Assembly: GCF_029873635.1 (NCBI RefSeq)
Contig: NC_080421.1
Coordinates: 40,963,120 to 41,027,119, forward strand
Source of the DNA: Malania oleifera
Lineage: Eukaryota; Streptophyta; Magnoliopsida; Santalales; Ximeniaceae
Reading direction: 5' to 3'
Length of the DNA: 64,000 nt
Each line of letters starts with the position of its first letter. Within the stretch, counting starts at the first letter, position 1. Positions 1 through 11,626 of this stretch are shown here, in pieces. Made by a program: the position numbers and the translations under genes. Below the pieces are notes generated by a model. The model searched no databases. It had not been told where the DNA came from and saw only the letters and a program-made list of their open reading frames with translations.

Positions 1-2142
1 CAACCACACGTCTGAGATAGAGTGTGGATATGGGAAAGGCGACTGGTGGCCTAGGTAAAGTACTCCCCAACGTAGAAATTCTGGGGCTCCATCCGATGTA
101 GTAATTTCGGGTGACTCTGTCTTCGGGCATAGGGTAGGCACCATTGTACTACTTTATGTTTGACTTAGCTATAGTCGGTCAGCTATATGCTAGGTCTAGC
201 CTCCGGGCCACACATCTCGTCATAGGGGGAAGCATATCGTATGTTATGATTAGCGTGACGACGCTAAGTCAGCAATACAAGTTGTATCTTCCAGGCATGG
301 ACATATTTACTATAGAAAGGACTATATTGAGCTAGCAGCATGTATTTTTAGATATACAGTTCAGTATAGTTTTTAAAATTCCAGTTAAATGTATTTAAAG
401 GTTATCAATAATATGTTTACATGAAATCTCATGTTGATCACACACTGATGATAATATAATTCATCTTACTGAGAGATGTCTCACCCTATCATACAATTCA
501 TGTTTCAGGTCCTTCGAGGGATCGAGTTTAGCATACCACCAAGCCGATTTTAATCGTTGTTTGGTTTGTTTGAGCTAGTGAGTCATAGATAGTAGCTATG
601 TTCCTTTTTGGGGTTGTAATAACGGAGTATGGACGTATGTATGTATGTATATTTGGAATCAATTAGATACTCTGGTAACTTTTTAGAGGATGTATGTTTT
701 TCTACTGTGTATGTTTATGCAGATTAGTATGGAACACCCGTTCCCCTTATTTGGGCGAGTTGTATATGTATGGTATCAGAGGAATGTATGTTATGTATAT
801 TTAGTAGCACTCCGGGCCCACCTAGAGGGTCGTGGCGTTACAGTTGGTGTCAGAGCTAACTAAGTTGTTAGGTCTTGTAGACTTGGTTGGACAAGATTAG
901 GAGGTCATACCAGAGTATAAGATGATAAGAATGGGTAAAATAGGAATGTTGAGTTTTGCTTCATAATCCTGGAGGCAGAAATTCCATTGGCGGACTTCTC
1001 TGCTTTTATGGATCAGTTGACGGGTTCAGAAAATCAAGGCAATCCATTGACGATTTTGTTTTTGAGCGGAGAGATGGAACTTAAGCTAGAATGGGAGTAA
1101 TAAGTTGGTGTAGTGTGTCGTCATTAGGGATGTTAAGTTGTTAAAGTAAGTCTTATGGTATTGTAGTTGTAGCAGATATGTAGGGTACCAAGATTTTAAC
1201 AACTTTCTCAGTTGTTTCTTTAGGATGGAGTCTAGGGACAATATTGCTAATGCCGGAGGGAGTAGCAATGAGGGGCTGGCCATGAAGCTGGCAGTGACAC
1301 TACGGAGGTACTTTGAGACTTTGCCTAATAGTTTATAGTAGAGGTTATGCAGAATTCTAGAGGGCAGGACTGTCCCATGACTGAGCTGGGAGGTCCTACT
1401 GATTAGTTCATTCGACTGAAGCCTCCTACCTTCATAGGGAGTACAGACCTGATCCATGCGGAGAACTGGATTTGGGAAATTGAGAAGATCTTGGTCGTTC
1501 TACGATGCATAGATGAACAGAATGTGCTCTATGCGACATTTAAGTTGATTGGAGAAGCCGAGAGGTGGTGGGAATCAGTAAGGATGCTGGAGAAGCAGAG
1601 AATGACACTAGCGGCGATAACGTGGAGCCACTTCAAAGCGGTGTTCTTTGAGTGGTACTTTTTAGCCTCTGTTAGGAATGCAAAGATGGAGGAGTTCATG
1701 AGCCTAACTCAAAGGTAGCTGACAGTTCAACAGTACACCGCCCAATTCATGGAGCTATCTCTCTTTGCTTCTTTTATGGTACCGAATGAGGCGAGGAAAG
1801 CTTGGAAGTTTAAGAGGGGTTTGAAGAAGAAAATCTTGAAGCAGGTGGCGATACTGCAGATTCAGGACTTCGCTACTTTGGTGGATAAAGCCACTATGGC
1901 AGAAGAGAGCCTATAGGAAGATATAGAGGTCCAAAACCCAAAGAAGAGGCCGACGCCTTCCAGTTATTACTCAGGTGCGAGGCAGGGTTCTTGGAAGAAA
2001 TATGGTGGGGGCAGAGGCCAATGGCAAGGGATGGGTGGTGGTACATCTTAGGGTACCACATCATCCTCCACTTGTCCTACTTATGGCAAGCGACATGTAG
2101 GGAAGTGCATGATGGGTTCAAGTGAATGCATATTCTTATGTG
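1..2142 (+). mobile_element. Ty3/gypsy fragment H: LTR 3' part, primer site and gag (fossil)
   Basis: Bases 1-840 look like the 3' part of a long LTR ending in a GTTACA terminus. A primer-binding site follows at about 843-855 (TTGGTGTCAGAGC, initiator-Met type). A gag region at about 1222-2142 then shows the retrotransposon gag core ([17 protein letters not shown]) and the start of a CCHC knuckle. Layout and LTR end resemble element D further right, which suggests a Tekay-like chromovirus. The pol region and the 3' LTR are absent: the element stops near 2142, next to host MMSDH sequence. The left end lies outside the window. It is a broken fossil with several breaks. Confidence 0.8.
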
Positions 2143-2669
2143 ATGTTACATTAAATGCGCATTTTGGAATGTTTTGAAATTTCTTTGGCAGGTTCTAGGA
2201 TATGAGAACGAAAACTTTGTTGGTCCTACCATCATATGTGATGTTACAACCAACATGGAGTGCTACAAGGTATTGCTTTTTGTGGTTGGATTTCAAATAT
2301 TAATGTTTTAGAATAAATTGATATGATTCTCAGTTGAAGAAATGAACAAAAGCATTTTTGTCATATTCTTAATGACACTACAATCTTGTGTCAAGCAGGA
2401 AGAAATTTTTGGACCAATTCTCCTTTGTATGCAGGTATTGCTATATCAGTTGTGTTTCTTATGATCCTGGTTTATGGATTAATATGGAGATTGGTTTAAC
2501 ATATTTTTTTGTTGTTTGATTTCCAATAGGCTGACAGCCTAGATGAAGCCATAACCATTATTAATAAAGACAAGAACGTGCCTCAACTCATTTCTCCTTT
2601 TGATTCCTAATGTGCCTTTAACTATCTTAACGTGTTTTTATGTTGAGCGGAAAATTGGCCACAAGTAAT

Positions 2670-2760
2670 GTGGTCTTCGACTTTCACTATTTTTTAATGT
2701 GTACAAGTTGAGTCCAAAATTGGGCTTGACTGATGTGGTTTGGTGGCATGCTTTCATTAA

Positions 2761-2831
<71 letters not shown>

Positions 2832-2954
2832 TTCATACATAATATACCGTGGTTGATGTGATGCCCTTTTTAACTCCTACTATCACTTTCACTGTTTTTA
2901 ATGGGTATAAGTTCAGCCCAAAATTGGGCTTGACTGATGTGGTTTGGTGGCATG

Positions 2955-3042
<88 letters not shown>

Positions 3043-3102
3043 CTTATTTCATACATAATATACCATGGTTGATGTAATGCCCTTTTTAATTTCTACTATC
3101 AC
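2670..3102 (+). repeat. Tandem duplication of about 215 bp inside an MMSDH intron
   Basis: Two adjacent copies, about 2670-2885 and 2886-3102, share the stretch around AAAATTGGGCTTGACTGATG, a following TC run, and a block beginning TTTCATACATAATATACC. The first copy also carries a CA run (about 2800-2831) that the second lacks. This is an intron duplication with no coding content. Confidence 0.8.
2763..3038 (+). repeat. TC/CA microsatellites (two runs)
   Basis: (TC)n then (CA)n at about 2763-2831, and a long (TC)n at about 2961-3038. Open reading frames across these runs are low-complexity artefacts. Confidence 0.95.
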
Positions 3103-3173
3103 AGTGAATGGTAGTGAGAGGAGCAAGTGAGATCAAATAGCACATTCTTTTAGATAAAACCCCCAAAATAGTG

Positions 3174-3305
3174 TTTGGGAGCATGAACTTTAAAGTGTGG
3201 ATTTAGATGTGTCTAAATTTAAAAGAAATACAATATAATTTTATATTATGTTTTGTCTAAATCCATACAACTCTAAATTCAAAGTCCTAATCCCTTGCTC
3301 CAAAT
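3174..3305. repeat. Palindromic MITE-like element, copy 1
   Basis: The segment starts TTTGGGAGCATGAACTTTAA and ends with an imperfect inverted copy (TTGCTCCAAA). Its inner arms GTGGATTTAGA and TCTAAATCCATAC flank a TATAATTTTATATTA core. Related segments lie at 54522-54654 and 62461-62594, so it is a dispersed family. It sits in the intron between MMSDH exons 2530-2577 and 3800-3850. No protein is encoded. The superfamily is not determined. Confidence 0.65.
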
Positions 3306-4055
3306 GGCAGGATAATATTTTTTTTCCTTTTAATAAAAAAATAATTATATTAATAGTAGACCAGAAAGTACAATGGAGGAGAATGGGGTGTCCTCTTAAC
3401 AAAAAAGTGAAAGATAGCCGAAAAAATTACAAAAGTAATAAAAACAGTGCTGCCTGCCTGTCTCTAACAAGACTGGGTAACAACAAATCCCTAAAAAACC
3501 TGAAACAATAGACCCACATAAAGGCTAAAAAGACAACTCTATTCCCACGATGAAATTGGGGAAGTTATGCGATCATTGAAGTTTTTTACATTTCTTTTGA
3601 CCATAATGTCCACAAAATAGCGAACACAGCACTATGCCAAAACAATTCTCCTTTCCCACTCTTACCAAAACTCCAATAATATGATTTACTAGTTCGAGAA
3701 ATATGCTCATAAAAAATATCAAGGAATCACATCATGTTAAAGTGCATCTAGATTTGCATGATTAATCAAAATCATTTGAAATAATTCTCTGCTTTGTAGT
3801 ATTGTCCTCCGGTTACAAGGAAGTTCCAGAATGAAGTTGAGGCTGAGCTGGTCAGCATCCCTTTTTATCTAGCACGTCAACATGAGAATGTGTTTGAGCC
3901 TGTCTGTCAGTAGTTGCTAACTTGCTTTTCATTTTGCACATGAACACCTTAGGTTGGAATTAATGTTCTTGTCCCTGTTCTTGTCCCATTTCCATTTTCC
4001 TCATTTGATGGGCCCAAGGCATCTTTTCTGGAGATCTTAATTTCTGTGGTATAAT

Positions 4056-4060
<5 letters not shown>

Positions 4061-4142
<82 letters not shown>
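4061..4142 (+). repeat. (TC)n microsatellite in the last MMSDH intron
   Basis: About 40 TC units lie between the donor at 4049 and the acceptor AG at 4321-4322. The Arg-Glu run read from the opposite strand is an artefact of this repeat. Confidence 0.95.
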
Positions 4143-4146
<4 letters not shown>

Positions 4147-4674
4147 TGTGTTTTGCATGTATGAGATTGTGCACACTAATGGACCCATCTTCAGTTCCTT
4201 CCCTCTTCTGTTAAATGGGATGGAGTGTTGAACTATTCTCTCAAGTATGACTGAAAATGTTCCTATTCTTCCTCCCCTCCCCTCCCCCTCCCCTTCCCTA
4301 TTTTTCTATTCCTCAATTTTAGGAAAGGTAGGTGTACGATTTTACAATGGAAGGATGTACCGAATGGTGGAGTTTCATTACATGTACCTCCAACAACTGA
4401 GATGGATACAACAAGTCGAGGGGTGTCCATACCTCTGCCTTCAACTTCCAAGAGTGATTTACCAAGCAAAGGAGTGTCACGAGCAGTGTAGGCCCCACTT
4501 GAGGAGGATGTACTAGTTTGCAAATTGTCTCTACCCATACCTCCAACATCTGGAATGGATGTACCAAACCAGGGAGTGTCTGTGCTTACATCTGATAGTG
4601 ATTTGCTAACTCAGAGTGTATCACCAGTCATTCTTCCATTTGAAAGGGAATTAAGGTGTCACTGTCTATGCCTA

Positions 4675-4953
4675 TGTAAGAAAATAGAGGATAGACGAGA
4701 GAGCTTAGAGCGTGAGGCATGGAATTCTGGAAAATGCTCTATTGAATTAACTGAATTGCTGTGCAAATACAAGCAGCTAACTTATACACAAAATTCTTAA
4801 AAAACTAACTGATTTACATTCCAGAGAAATAGAAGGCATCTTAATAAGGAAATATGTACAAATAATAATGAAAATTATAATCAACAAGAAAAAAAGAAAA
4901 AAAGAATATAACTGGTCATCCTACAACTTGGTGTGGACTCTCATTATGTAATA
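4675..4953 (-). repeat. 3' LTR of copia element A
   Basis: It pairs with 26227-26514. In the element's own orientation the LTR runs TATTACA to CTTACA, so it starts with TA rather than the usual TG. Confidence 0.85.
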
Positions 4954-4960
4954 GCCCCCA

Positions 4961-5888
4961 TCAACATGGAGAATAGAGATTCACTATTCCCATATTGGAT
5001 AAATGCCGTTGGAGAAGGTAAGAAGGAAATGCCTTTATAAAAATGTTGGCTAGCTGGTATTGGGATGCAATATGAGCTGTAGTGACAGCTCCTTGAATTT
5101 TATCTCTTATTAGGTGACCATCCAACTTAATATGCTTAGTCTGTTCAAGGAAAACCGGATTGGCCTCTATGTGAAGAGCGGCTTGGTTGTCACAAAAAAG
5201 GACTGCGGCTTGTGGATGTAAGTAGCGCAACGAAGTGAGTTTGGAATAAGGTGAGGCCATGGAATGGTACTCGGCTTCAACTGTTGAACGAGATACCACA
5301 GTTTACTTTTTGGTTTTCCAAGAAACAAGTGAATCACCAAGAAGGATACCATATCCTATAATAGAACGACGAGTGTTGGGGCATGAAGCCCAATCCGAGT
5401 CGCAATAAGCTTTGAGCAAAAGTTGAGAGGTAGAGGGCAGCAAAATACCTTGTCCTGGGGCAACTTTGATGTATGTCAGAATTTTGTGAGCAATGGCTAA
5501 ATGTTGAGTCTTTGAGTTATCCATAAATTGACTAAGGAGTTGGACAATGTAGCACAAATCAAGCCGAGTGAGGGTTAGATACAATAAGCAATCAATGAGC
5601 CTCTTATAAGAGCTCGGATCTGAAATAGGGTCACCATAATCCTTGCTCAATTTAAAATTCTAGTCAATAGGCAGCTTGGTGGGTTTGCTGCCAAGGGTTC
5701 CCTGAGTCAGCCAAAATATCCAATGCATATTTATGTTGGCATAGGTGAATTCCTTTAGAAGATCGAGAAACTTCCAAGCCAAGAAAATAGCGTAAGGAAC
5801 CAAGATCCTTGATCTTAAATTGGCTATTAATGAAGGACTTGAGAGCTGTGATGGTTATGGGACAATTTCCAGCCATAATAATATGGTT
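4961..5888 (-). mobile_element. Copia A: end of reverse transcriptase and RNase H remnant
   Basis: The minus strand shows KDLGSLRYFLGLEV (copia reverse transcriptase), then GYGILLGDSLVSWKTKK and the EAEYHSMA block of copia RNase H. It ends just before the polypurine tract and the 3' LTR. It belongs to element A, whose reverse transcriptase is divided here by element B. Fossil, broken. Confidence 0.85.
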
Positions 5889-7215
5889 TATGTCGCGACG
5901 TCCCGGACCCGGCCTGGAGAACCAATCTCTGGTTAAAAATGGCTTCGGCTTGCAAACTGGGAAGAATGGATGGAAATGTGTGATTTAAAAAAAAAAAATG
6001 TGATTTTTGTGGAAAACGATGTGTGGTGGAGTCGCCACTAACCTTTGAAAGTGCGGTTAGAACACTTGATTGTTACCCCATTAGGGGTAGGATCGGCCTG
6101 CGTTACCAGAGTCGAGTTCGGGAGTACGGTTACGCGAGGGGAAGGTATTAGCACCCCCTACACGCCTGTTCTTACGAACGGTACCAGATTAATAAAGAAT
6201 TATCCCGAAATAAATGTAATAAGTCTTTAAAGATTACTCCCTTTCAAAAATCAAAAGAATGAAAATATTATATAGGTATTCCCTCATAACCGGGGCAATC
6301 TAGTACTCCGAAGAGTTAATGTTCTTGTTTGCAATCATTGGGAAGGAAAATCGAAGATAGGATACAAAATACGCTCCCGGGAGTTTTGAAATCTATAGGT
6401 TTTTTTTTTTAGTATCAAAAATAATATTTCGAGAGGTTTTTGAAATTTGTTCGGGATTGGAATAATTTTTGTGCCTAAAAGGATATTTTTGTGATTTTTC
6501 CTAAGTGTGAAAATGATTTTTGTGATTTTTGTGATTTTTCCCGAACTTTCAAAATAACACAAATAAAATTAGTTGAAATCAAAATGTTAAAATATTTTTG
6601 GAATTTCTGAAAATTTTGCAATTTTTGTGAATTTTCTGGATATAATAATAGTATACAAGAGAAATGGAGAAAATCGGGGTGAACCGGTCTGGGAATGGTA
6701 AACCGGTCAAACGTTGACCAGTTTAGGGGAAAACCAGTTTAAGATCTTGGTCGAGACCATTGATTTTTTGGGGTTTTCCAATGTTCTTCCGAATACAATA
6801 GAATTTTAGACAACAATCATGAAAGTCATAGTTTTAAAGATATGACTTTAGAATGTATTTTTGAAAATTTTGAATGTAAGGAAACAGATCTAACCTTTGC
6901 CAAACATGTTGGAAACTTTCTTGGATTTTCTTCAAAAATTTTCAAATGTAAATAAGTTTCAAAGCCTTAAAAATTTTTAAATCTTCTTTGAAAATTTTTT
7001 TGAATTTTTGTGTCTTTTATGAAATTTTTTTTTTTTATGGGTTAAAAAGAAGCTATTTAAAATAAAAAAACAAAAAATCAAATAAAATCAAATAAACCAG
7101 GAGAGGCCTGTTCGGAAAGGGGGCGGAGATGTAACATAGGAAGAGAAAGTTCGTTGGTTTTACCTATCATCTTTTTCTCCTCCGGTCTTCCTCTCTGTGA
7201 ATCTGCAGGGGTTAG

Positions 7216-7510
7216 TCTACAGGGCCTTCTCGAGGGTTGTTCTTGAGCTCCGACTCGAGGCACTACGGAGTACCTTCTTCAGATGGGGTGACTCGGCACC
7301 GGTAGGAAAAGGGATTAGCCGACTGCTTGATCTTCTTTCGTTTTCCTTTGCTACGGTCTTCTCTTCTTGTTGGTGAGTTTACTAGGGCCGCTCTACAACG
7401 TTTTCCCGAGAGTTGTTCTTGATCTCTGATTCGAGGCACTACGGGGTGCCTTCTTCAAATGGGGTGACTCAGCATCGATAGGAAACGGGATCAGTCGACC
7501 TCTTGATCTT
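7216..7510. repeat. Duplicated block in element B
   Basis: Two copies of a block around CGAGGCACTACGG, then CTTCTTCA and ATGGGGTGACTC, lie at about 7216-7330 and 7410-7510. The spacing is about 180 bp. Confidence 0.7.
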
Positions 7511-7689
7511 CACTCAAAAAAAAAAAAAACTAACTTCACAAACTTATAATAGAAAACTTCAATATTTGAAATCTTCTCCTTACCACCACTAAGAACTCTC
7601 CTCCCTTGTGCTTGGAATGAGAGGGCTATTTGTAGACTTAGCTTGGGGAAAACATGGGAAAGAAGACATAAGGGAGTGATGATGAGAGG

Positions 7690-8070
7690 AACCAAATATG
7701 GGGAGAAGAATGATGAAGGGAAATTAGCATGAGAAGAATGATAAAGGGAGGAAACATGACATGTGGTGAGTGATGATGGGAGGAACAAAGTATGGGATGA
7801 AGAATGATGAGGGGAATATAGTATGGGAAGAATGATAAAGGGAGGAATTATGACATGTGGTGAGTGATGACGGGGGGACAAAGTATGAGATGAAGAATGA
7901 TGAAGGGAATATAGTATGGAAAGAATGATAAGGGAGGAAACATGACATGTGGTGAGTGATGATGGAGGGAACAAAGTATGGGATGAAGAATGATGAAGGG
8001 AATATAGCATGGGAAGAATGATAAAGGGAGGAAACATGACATGTGGTGAGTGATGATGGGGGAACAAAGT
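7690..8070. repeat. Minisatellite of about 105 bp in element B
   Basis: About three and a half copies of a unit containing GACATGTGGTGAGTGATGA and AGAATGATAAAGGGAGGA. The long minus-strand frames across it (Ser/His/Phe-rich) follow from the repeat and are not genes. Confidence 0.85.
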
Positions 8071-8096
8071 ATGCTTGCATTTGACAAATTAAAATA

Positions 8097-8097
<1 letters not shown>

Positions 8098-8145
<48 letters not shown>
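8098..8145 (+). repeat. (AAT)n microsatellite in element B
   Basis: About 15 ATA/AAT units separate the two tandem arrays of element B. Confidence 0.95.
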
Positions 8146-8199
8146 TGAAGGTTCTAGAATGAGGGGCCCACGCGCCATGTGGGGTCCACATGCTGTTTG

Positions 8200-8865
8200 A
8201 GGGTTACAGGAACCCGAGCTAACAAGGCACCGGATATGTGGATCCAAGCTAGCGTACCAGAGGGGGTAACGTGCATCGGATGTAGGAATCCGAACTAGCG
8301 TACTAGGAGAAGTGGGGCCCACAAACTGTGTGGGGCCCAATGGAGATATGTGGGGCCTACAAGCAATGCGGGGTCCACGAGCCATTTAAGGGTTATAGGA
8401 ACCCGAGCTAGCAGGCACAAGCATGCCAAAAGAGGTAATGTGCATCGGATGTAAGAATTCGAGCTAGCGTACCAGAGCGGGTAACGTGCACCGGATGTAG
8501 GAACCCGAACTAGCGTACCAAAGGGGGGTAATGTGCACCGGATGTAGGAATCCAAGCTAGCGTACCTGGAGAAGTGGGGCCCATAAACCATATGGGGCCT
8601 AAAAGCAATGTGGGGTCCACGAGCCATTTAAAGGTTATAGGAACCCGAGCCAGCAAGCATAAGCATGCCAAAGGAGGTAACGTGCATCGGATGTAGGAAT
8701 TCGAGCTAGCGTACCAGAGCGGGTAACGTGCACCGGATGTAGGAACCTGAGCTAGCGTACCAAAGGGGGGTAACGTGCATTGGATGTAGGAATCCGAGCT
8801 AGCGTATCAGGGAGTAACGTGCATCGGATGTAGGAATCCGAGCTAGCGTACCAGGATATGTGGGG
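8200..8865. repeat. Short tandem array 'GATGTAGGAA...GAGCTAGCGTACC' in element B
   Basis: A unit of about 40-60 bp recurs with the cores GTAACGTGCATCGGATGTAG and CCGAGCTAGCGTACC. Spacing is irregular and some units carry inserted GTGGGGCCCAC blocks. Non-coding. Confidence 0.85.
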
Positions 8866-9245
8866 CCTACAACACATGTGGGGCCCAATGGAGATATGTG
8901 GGGCCCACAAGTCATGTGGGACCTACAAAGATGTGTGGGGTCCACAAGCAGTGTGGGACCTACAAGGATGTGTGGGGTCCACAGTAGTGTGGGGCCTACA
9001 AGGATGTGGGGGTTTACAAGCAGTGTGGGACCTACAAGGATGTGCGGGGTCCACGAACACCATGGGACCTACAAGAATGTGTGGGGTCCACAACCAGTGT
9101 GGGACCTACAAGAATGTGTAGGGTCCACAACCAGTGTGGGACCTACAAAGATGTGTGGGGTCCACGAACACCATGGGACCTACAAGAATGTGTGGGGTCC
9201 ACAACCAGTGTGGGACCTACAAAAATGTGTGGGGTCACAACCGTG
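8866..9245. repeat. Minisatellite of about 36 bp in element B
   Basis: About ten copies of a unit pairing TGTGGGACCTACAA with GATGTGTGGGGTCCACAA. Overlapping open frames in several phases (Gly/Trp/Pro-rich) are a by-product of the repeat. Confidence 0.9.
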
Positions 9246-9305
9246 TGGGAAGGTTTTGACATGAGGTCTCCTCGGAAAGGCCTGGTTAAAATTGGGGTGT
9301 CTACA

Positions 9306-11104
9306 GTCTACATAGATTAATAAGGTAGTAAATGCAGCACCATCAAGCTTGGTAAAGAGGCTATAGTCATCTCGAGATTGCTAAAAACCAAAAGCAATAA
9401 GAGAGGAGGAGAATTTTGAATCCCATATTCTTAAGGCTTGCTTAAGACTACTTGGTGAGGTCATCCTTTGTTGTATCCTGGGGGTTTGTGCATGTAAATC
9501 TCCTCTTCTAAGTTTCCATTAAAAAAAGTGTTGTTAACATCAAATTGATGAAGAAACCATCCTTAATTGGCTGCCACATAGAGCAAAACTTGCACTAACA
9601 CAAGTTTAGCTACGAGGGAAAAAGTCTCCATGTAATCTACGCCCTCTTATTATGTAAAACCTTTGGCAAAAAGTCTTCCTTTAAATCTCTCAACTAACAA
9701 ATTAGAATTAAACTTGGTTTTGTAGACATTCTTGTAGTCAATGGCATCTTTTCCATGAGGTAAATCAGTGATAATCCAAGTATGGTTCTATTCTAAAGCT
9801 TCTAGCTCATTATTCATGGCCTGACACCAGCCAGGGTGTTCCACAGCTTGCCAGGTTTGAGGTTTAAATATAGTGGAAATAGAGGTAGAAAAAGCACTAA
9901 AGGTAGGTGAAAATTTCTAGTAAGAGATAAAGTTTGACAGTGAATAGGGATTACCAGTAAGAGGTGCAAAAACCTTGGACAATGATTGATCTGAAGCTAA
10001 AAATGAGGACTGGTCACAGTGAAATTCCTGCAAGTACTGGGGAGCTCTCCTTGGTCTAGTTAACCTGCAAAGTGGTGAAGTATCTAAAAGGCTAGGGAGG
10101 GGTGGAGATGTATAAGAATTGATAGGAGATGTGCTAGAGGGAAGAGGATATGTACAAGAGGATGTAGTGGGCAGAGATGGTGCTATGGTTTCTAGGAGGT
10201 CGGTGGGATTGCCACTGGGGGGGGGGGGGGAGTTGAGGTGGGAAAATCAATATTATTAGGTAAAGGTTGAGAGAAAACAAAGTTGGGATTAGAGGGTATG
10301 GTAGAAGTAGGGATGGGCAAGGATTGAAAAGGAAAATTTGACTCATGGAATATTACATCCCGAGAAATGAAATTTGTTTTGGACTCAATGTCAAGTTGTT
10401 TATACCCTTTGGTACCAAAGCCATAACCAAGAAAAATGCACATGCGACTTCGAGGATCAAATTTTTTCATACCATGGGAAAGGGTAGAAGCAAAATAGAG
10501 GGAGCCAAAAATTTTTAGGTGATAATAGGTAGGTGGAGAGTTGAATAAAATTTCAAATGGAGTTTTATTCTTGAGAAGTGGACTAGGTGTTCTATTTATC
10601 AAGTAGGTTGTTGTCAACACACAATCATTCCAATATTCAAGTGAGAGACCAGCTTAGAGTTTTAAAGCACGAGCAACATTAAGTATGTGTTGGTGCTTCC
10701 TCTCAACAATTCCATTTTGTTGAGGAGTGGCAACATAAGTGGTGTGATGCACAATACCTTTGGAGTTAAAAAAATCAGTCATGAGAAATTCAGTTCCATT
10801 GTCAGTTGTCAATATTTTGATTTGTAGTTCAAATTGGGTCTCAACAATATTAGAGAAAGCTTCAATGGTTTTTCTTGTTTATGATTTATTTTTCAGAAGG
10901 TATAGCCATGTGCTTTTAGTGAAATCATCCACTAAGGTGAGAAAAAATTTAGAACCATTATAAGCAGGAGTTGAACATGGTCCCCATAGATCATAGTGCA
11001 CTATTTGAAAAGGTTTTGAGGTTTTGTGGATGCTATGAGAAAATGGAAGCCGATGTAACTTAGCCAATGGACAAATGCAACAAGACTTTTCATTAGAAGT
11101 AATA
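9306..11104 (-). mobile_element. Copia A: integrase and upstream reverse transcriptase remnant
   Basis: The minus strand reads, from right to left, the pre-integrase to integrase part (SCCICPLAKLHRLPF, then DLWGPCSTPAYNGSKFFLT and LVDDFTKSTWLYLL). Integrase C-terminal sequence follows ([31 protein letters not shown]), then the start of copia reverse transcriptase up to YVD at the edge of element B. A poly-G run lies at about 10217-10229. Fossil, broken. Confidence 0.85.
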
Positions 11105-11626
11105 TTTTGTGACTTACTCAAAAAATAAGCAGCTCGGAAGCTATCCCAAGTATAGGAGTTCAGTCGTGTAATAATTAGCCCAAGGGCTAGATCGTCTCCT
11201 CAGGGAATGCAGTTTAATTTCAAATTTTGCGTAATTCCAAAAGAAATTAAGAAAAGAAATTTTTTTTATTGCAGTTCAGATTTAGTTCCTTAGGGTTTTG
11301 AGATTTTGTGATAGAATTAAGACAATGTGAACCCTAACTAAAGATTTAACATGCATAAAAAAAACAACCAAACAACTCACTAATCAAACAAAGATAAACT
11401 GAAATTAAACTCATCAATGACGTAAAAATAGATACCCAACTCAATATAATGATAACTTGAACAAAATAAATAGATTCTGTAGTATCTCAATTAAATAAAA
11501 GCAAACTAAACTAACTAATAAATAAAGCTCAACTAAATAAACTAACTTTAATAATAAACTCAAACAAGATTTAACTCCAACAAGATCATAAAAAAACTAA
11601 CTTTAATACTAAAAATAACCCAAAGA

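Larger units (their letters stand above)
2192..4674 (+). pseudogene. Methylmalonate-semialdehyde dehydrogenase (ALDH6) 3' exons, decayed
   Basis: MMSDH oxidises malonate and methylmalonate semialdehydes to acetyl-CoA and propionyl-CoA in mitochondria during valine and pyrimidine breakdown. Exons bounded by AG/GT read in family order: 2192-2269 (GYENENFVGPTIICDVTT), 2399-2434 (EEIFGPILLCMQ), 2530-2577 (ADSLDEAITIINKDKN), 3800-3850 (RKFQNEVEAEL), 3953-4048 (VGINV, PKASF) and the last exon from 4323 (GKVGV). Catalytic-Cys exons would lie upstream and are not in the window. Damage: about 11 codons (the GNGASIFTTSG stretch) are missing from exon 3800-3850, one base is lost just after PKASF, the TQIKTVTQ stretch is missing after 4347, and TAG lies at 4489-4491. 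Beyond the dehydrogenase domain the last exon encodes a Ser/Pro/Thr tail with recurring GVS and PPTS motifs (QWKDVPNGGVSL, then LPSKGVSRAV, VPNQGVSV). Copia element A interrupts it at 4674. Family identity is confident from these motifs. I call it a pseudogene because of the accumulated damage. Confidence 0.85.
5891..9305. mobile_element. LTR-type element B, probably a long solo LTR, inside copia A (fossil)
   Basis: The segment starts TGTCGCGACG and ends GGGGTGTCTACA. It is flanked by GTTTA (5886-5890) and GTCTA (9306-9310), a five-base target duplication with one mismatch. The copia reverse transcriptase reads directly up to both flanks (YVD on one side, IIMAGN on the other), which confirms the boundaries. 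There is no gag or pol and no internal LTR pair. TG...CA ends and a five-base duplication fit a solo LTR of about 3.4 kb or a large non-autonomous LTR derivative. Gypsy affinity is inferred. The right half is nearly all tandem repeats. Confidence 0.75.

Noticed and set aside
3949-4188. Arg-Glu repeat protein on the minus strand
   Set aside because: Encoded only by the TC microsatellite in an intron.
7510-8191. Long overlapping minus-strand frames rich in Ser, His, Phe and Pro
   Set aside because: They arise from the tandem repeat and the AAT run. Three phases are open at once and none has a domain.
8200-9245. Regularly spaced repeats that could suggest a CRISPR array
   Set aside because: Units are contiguous minisatellites without unique spacers, inside a plant LTR-like element.
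8858-9320. Gly/Trp/Pro-rich frames on the plus strand
   Set aside because: By-product of the 36-bp minisatellite, open in more than one phase.
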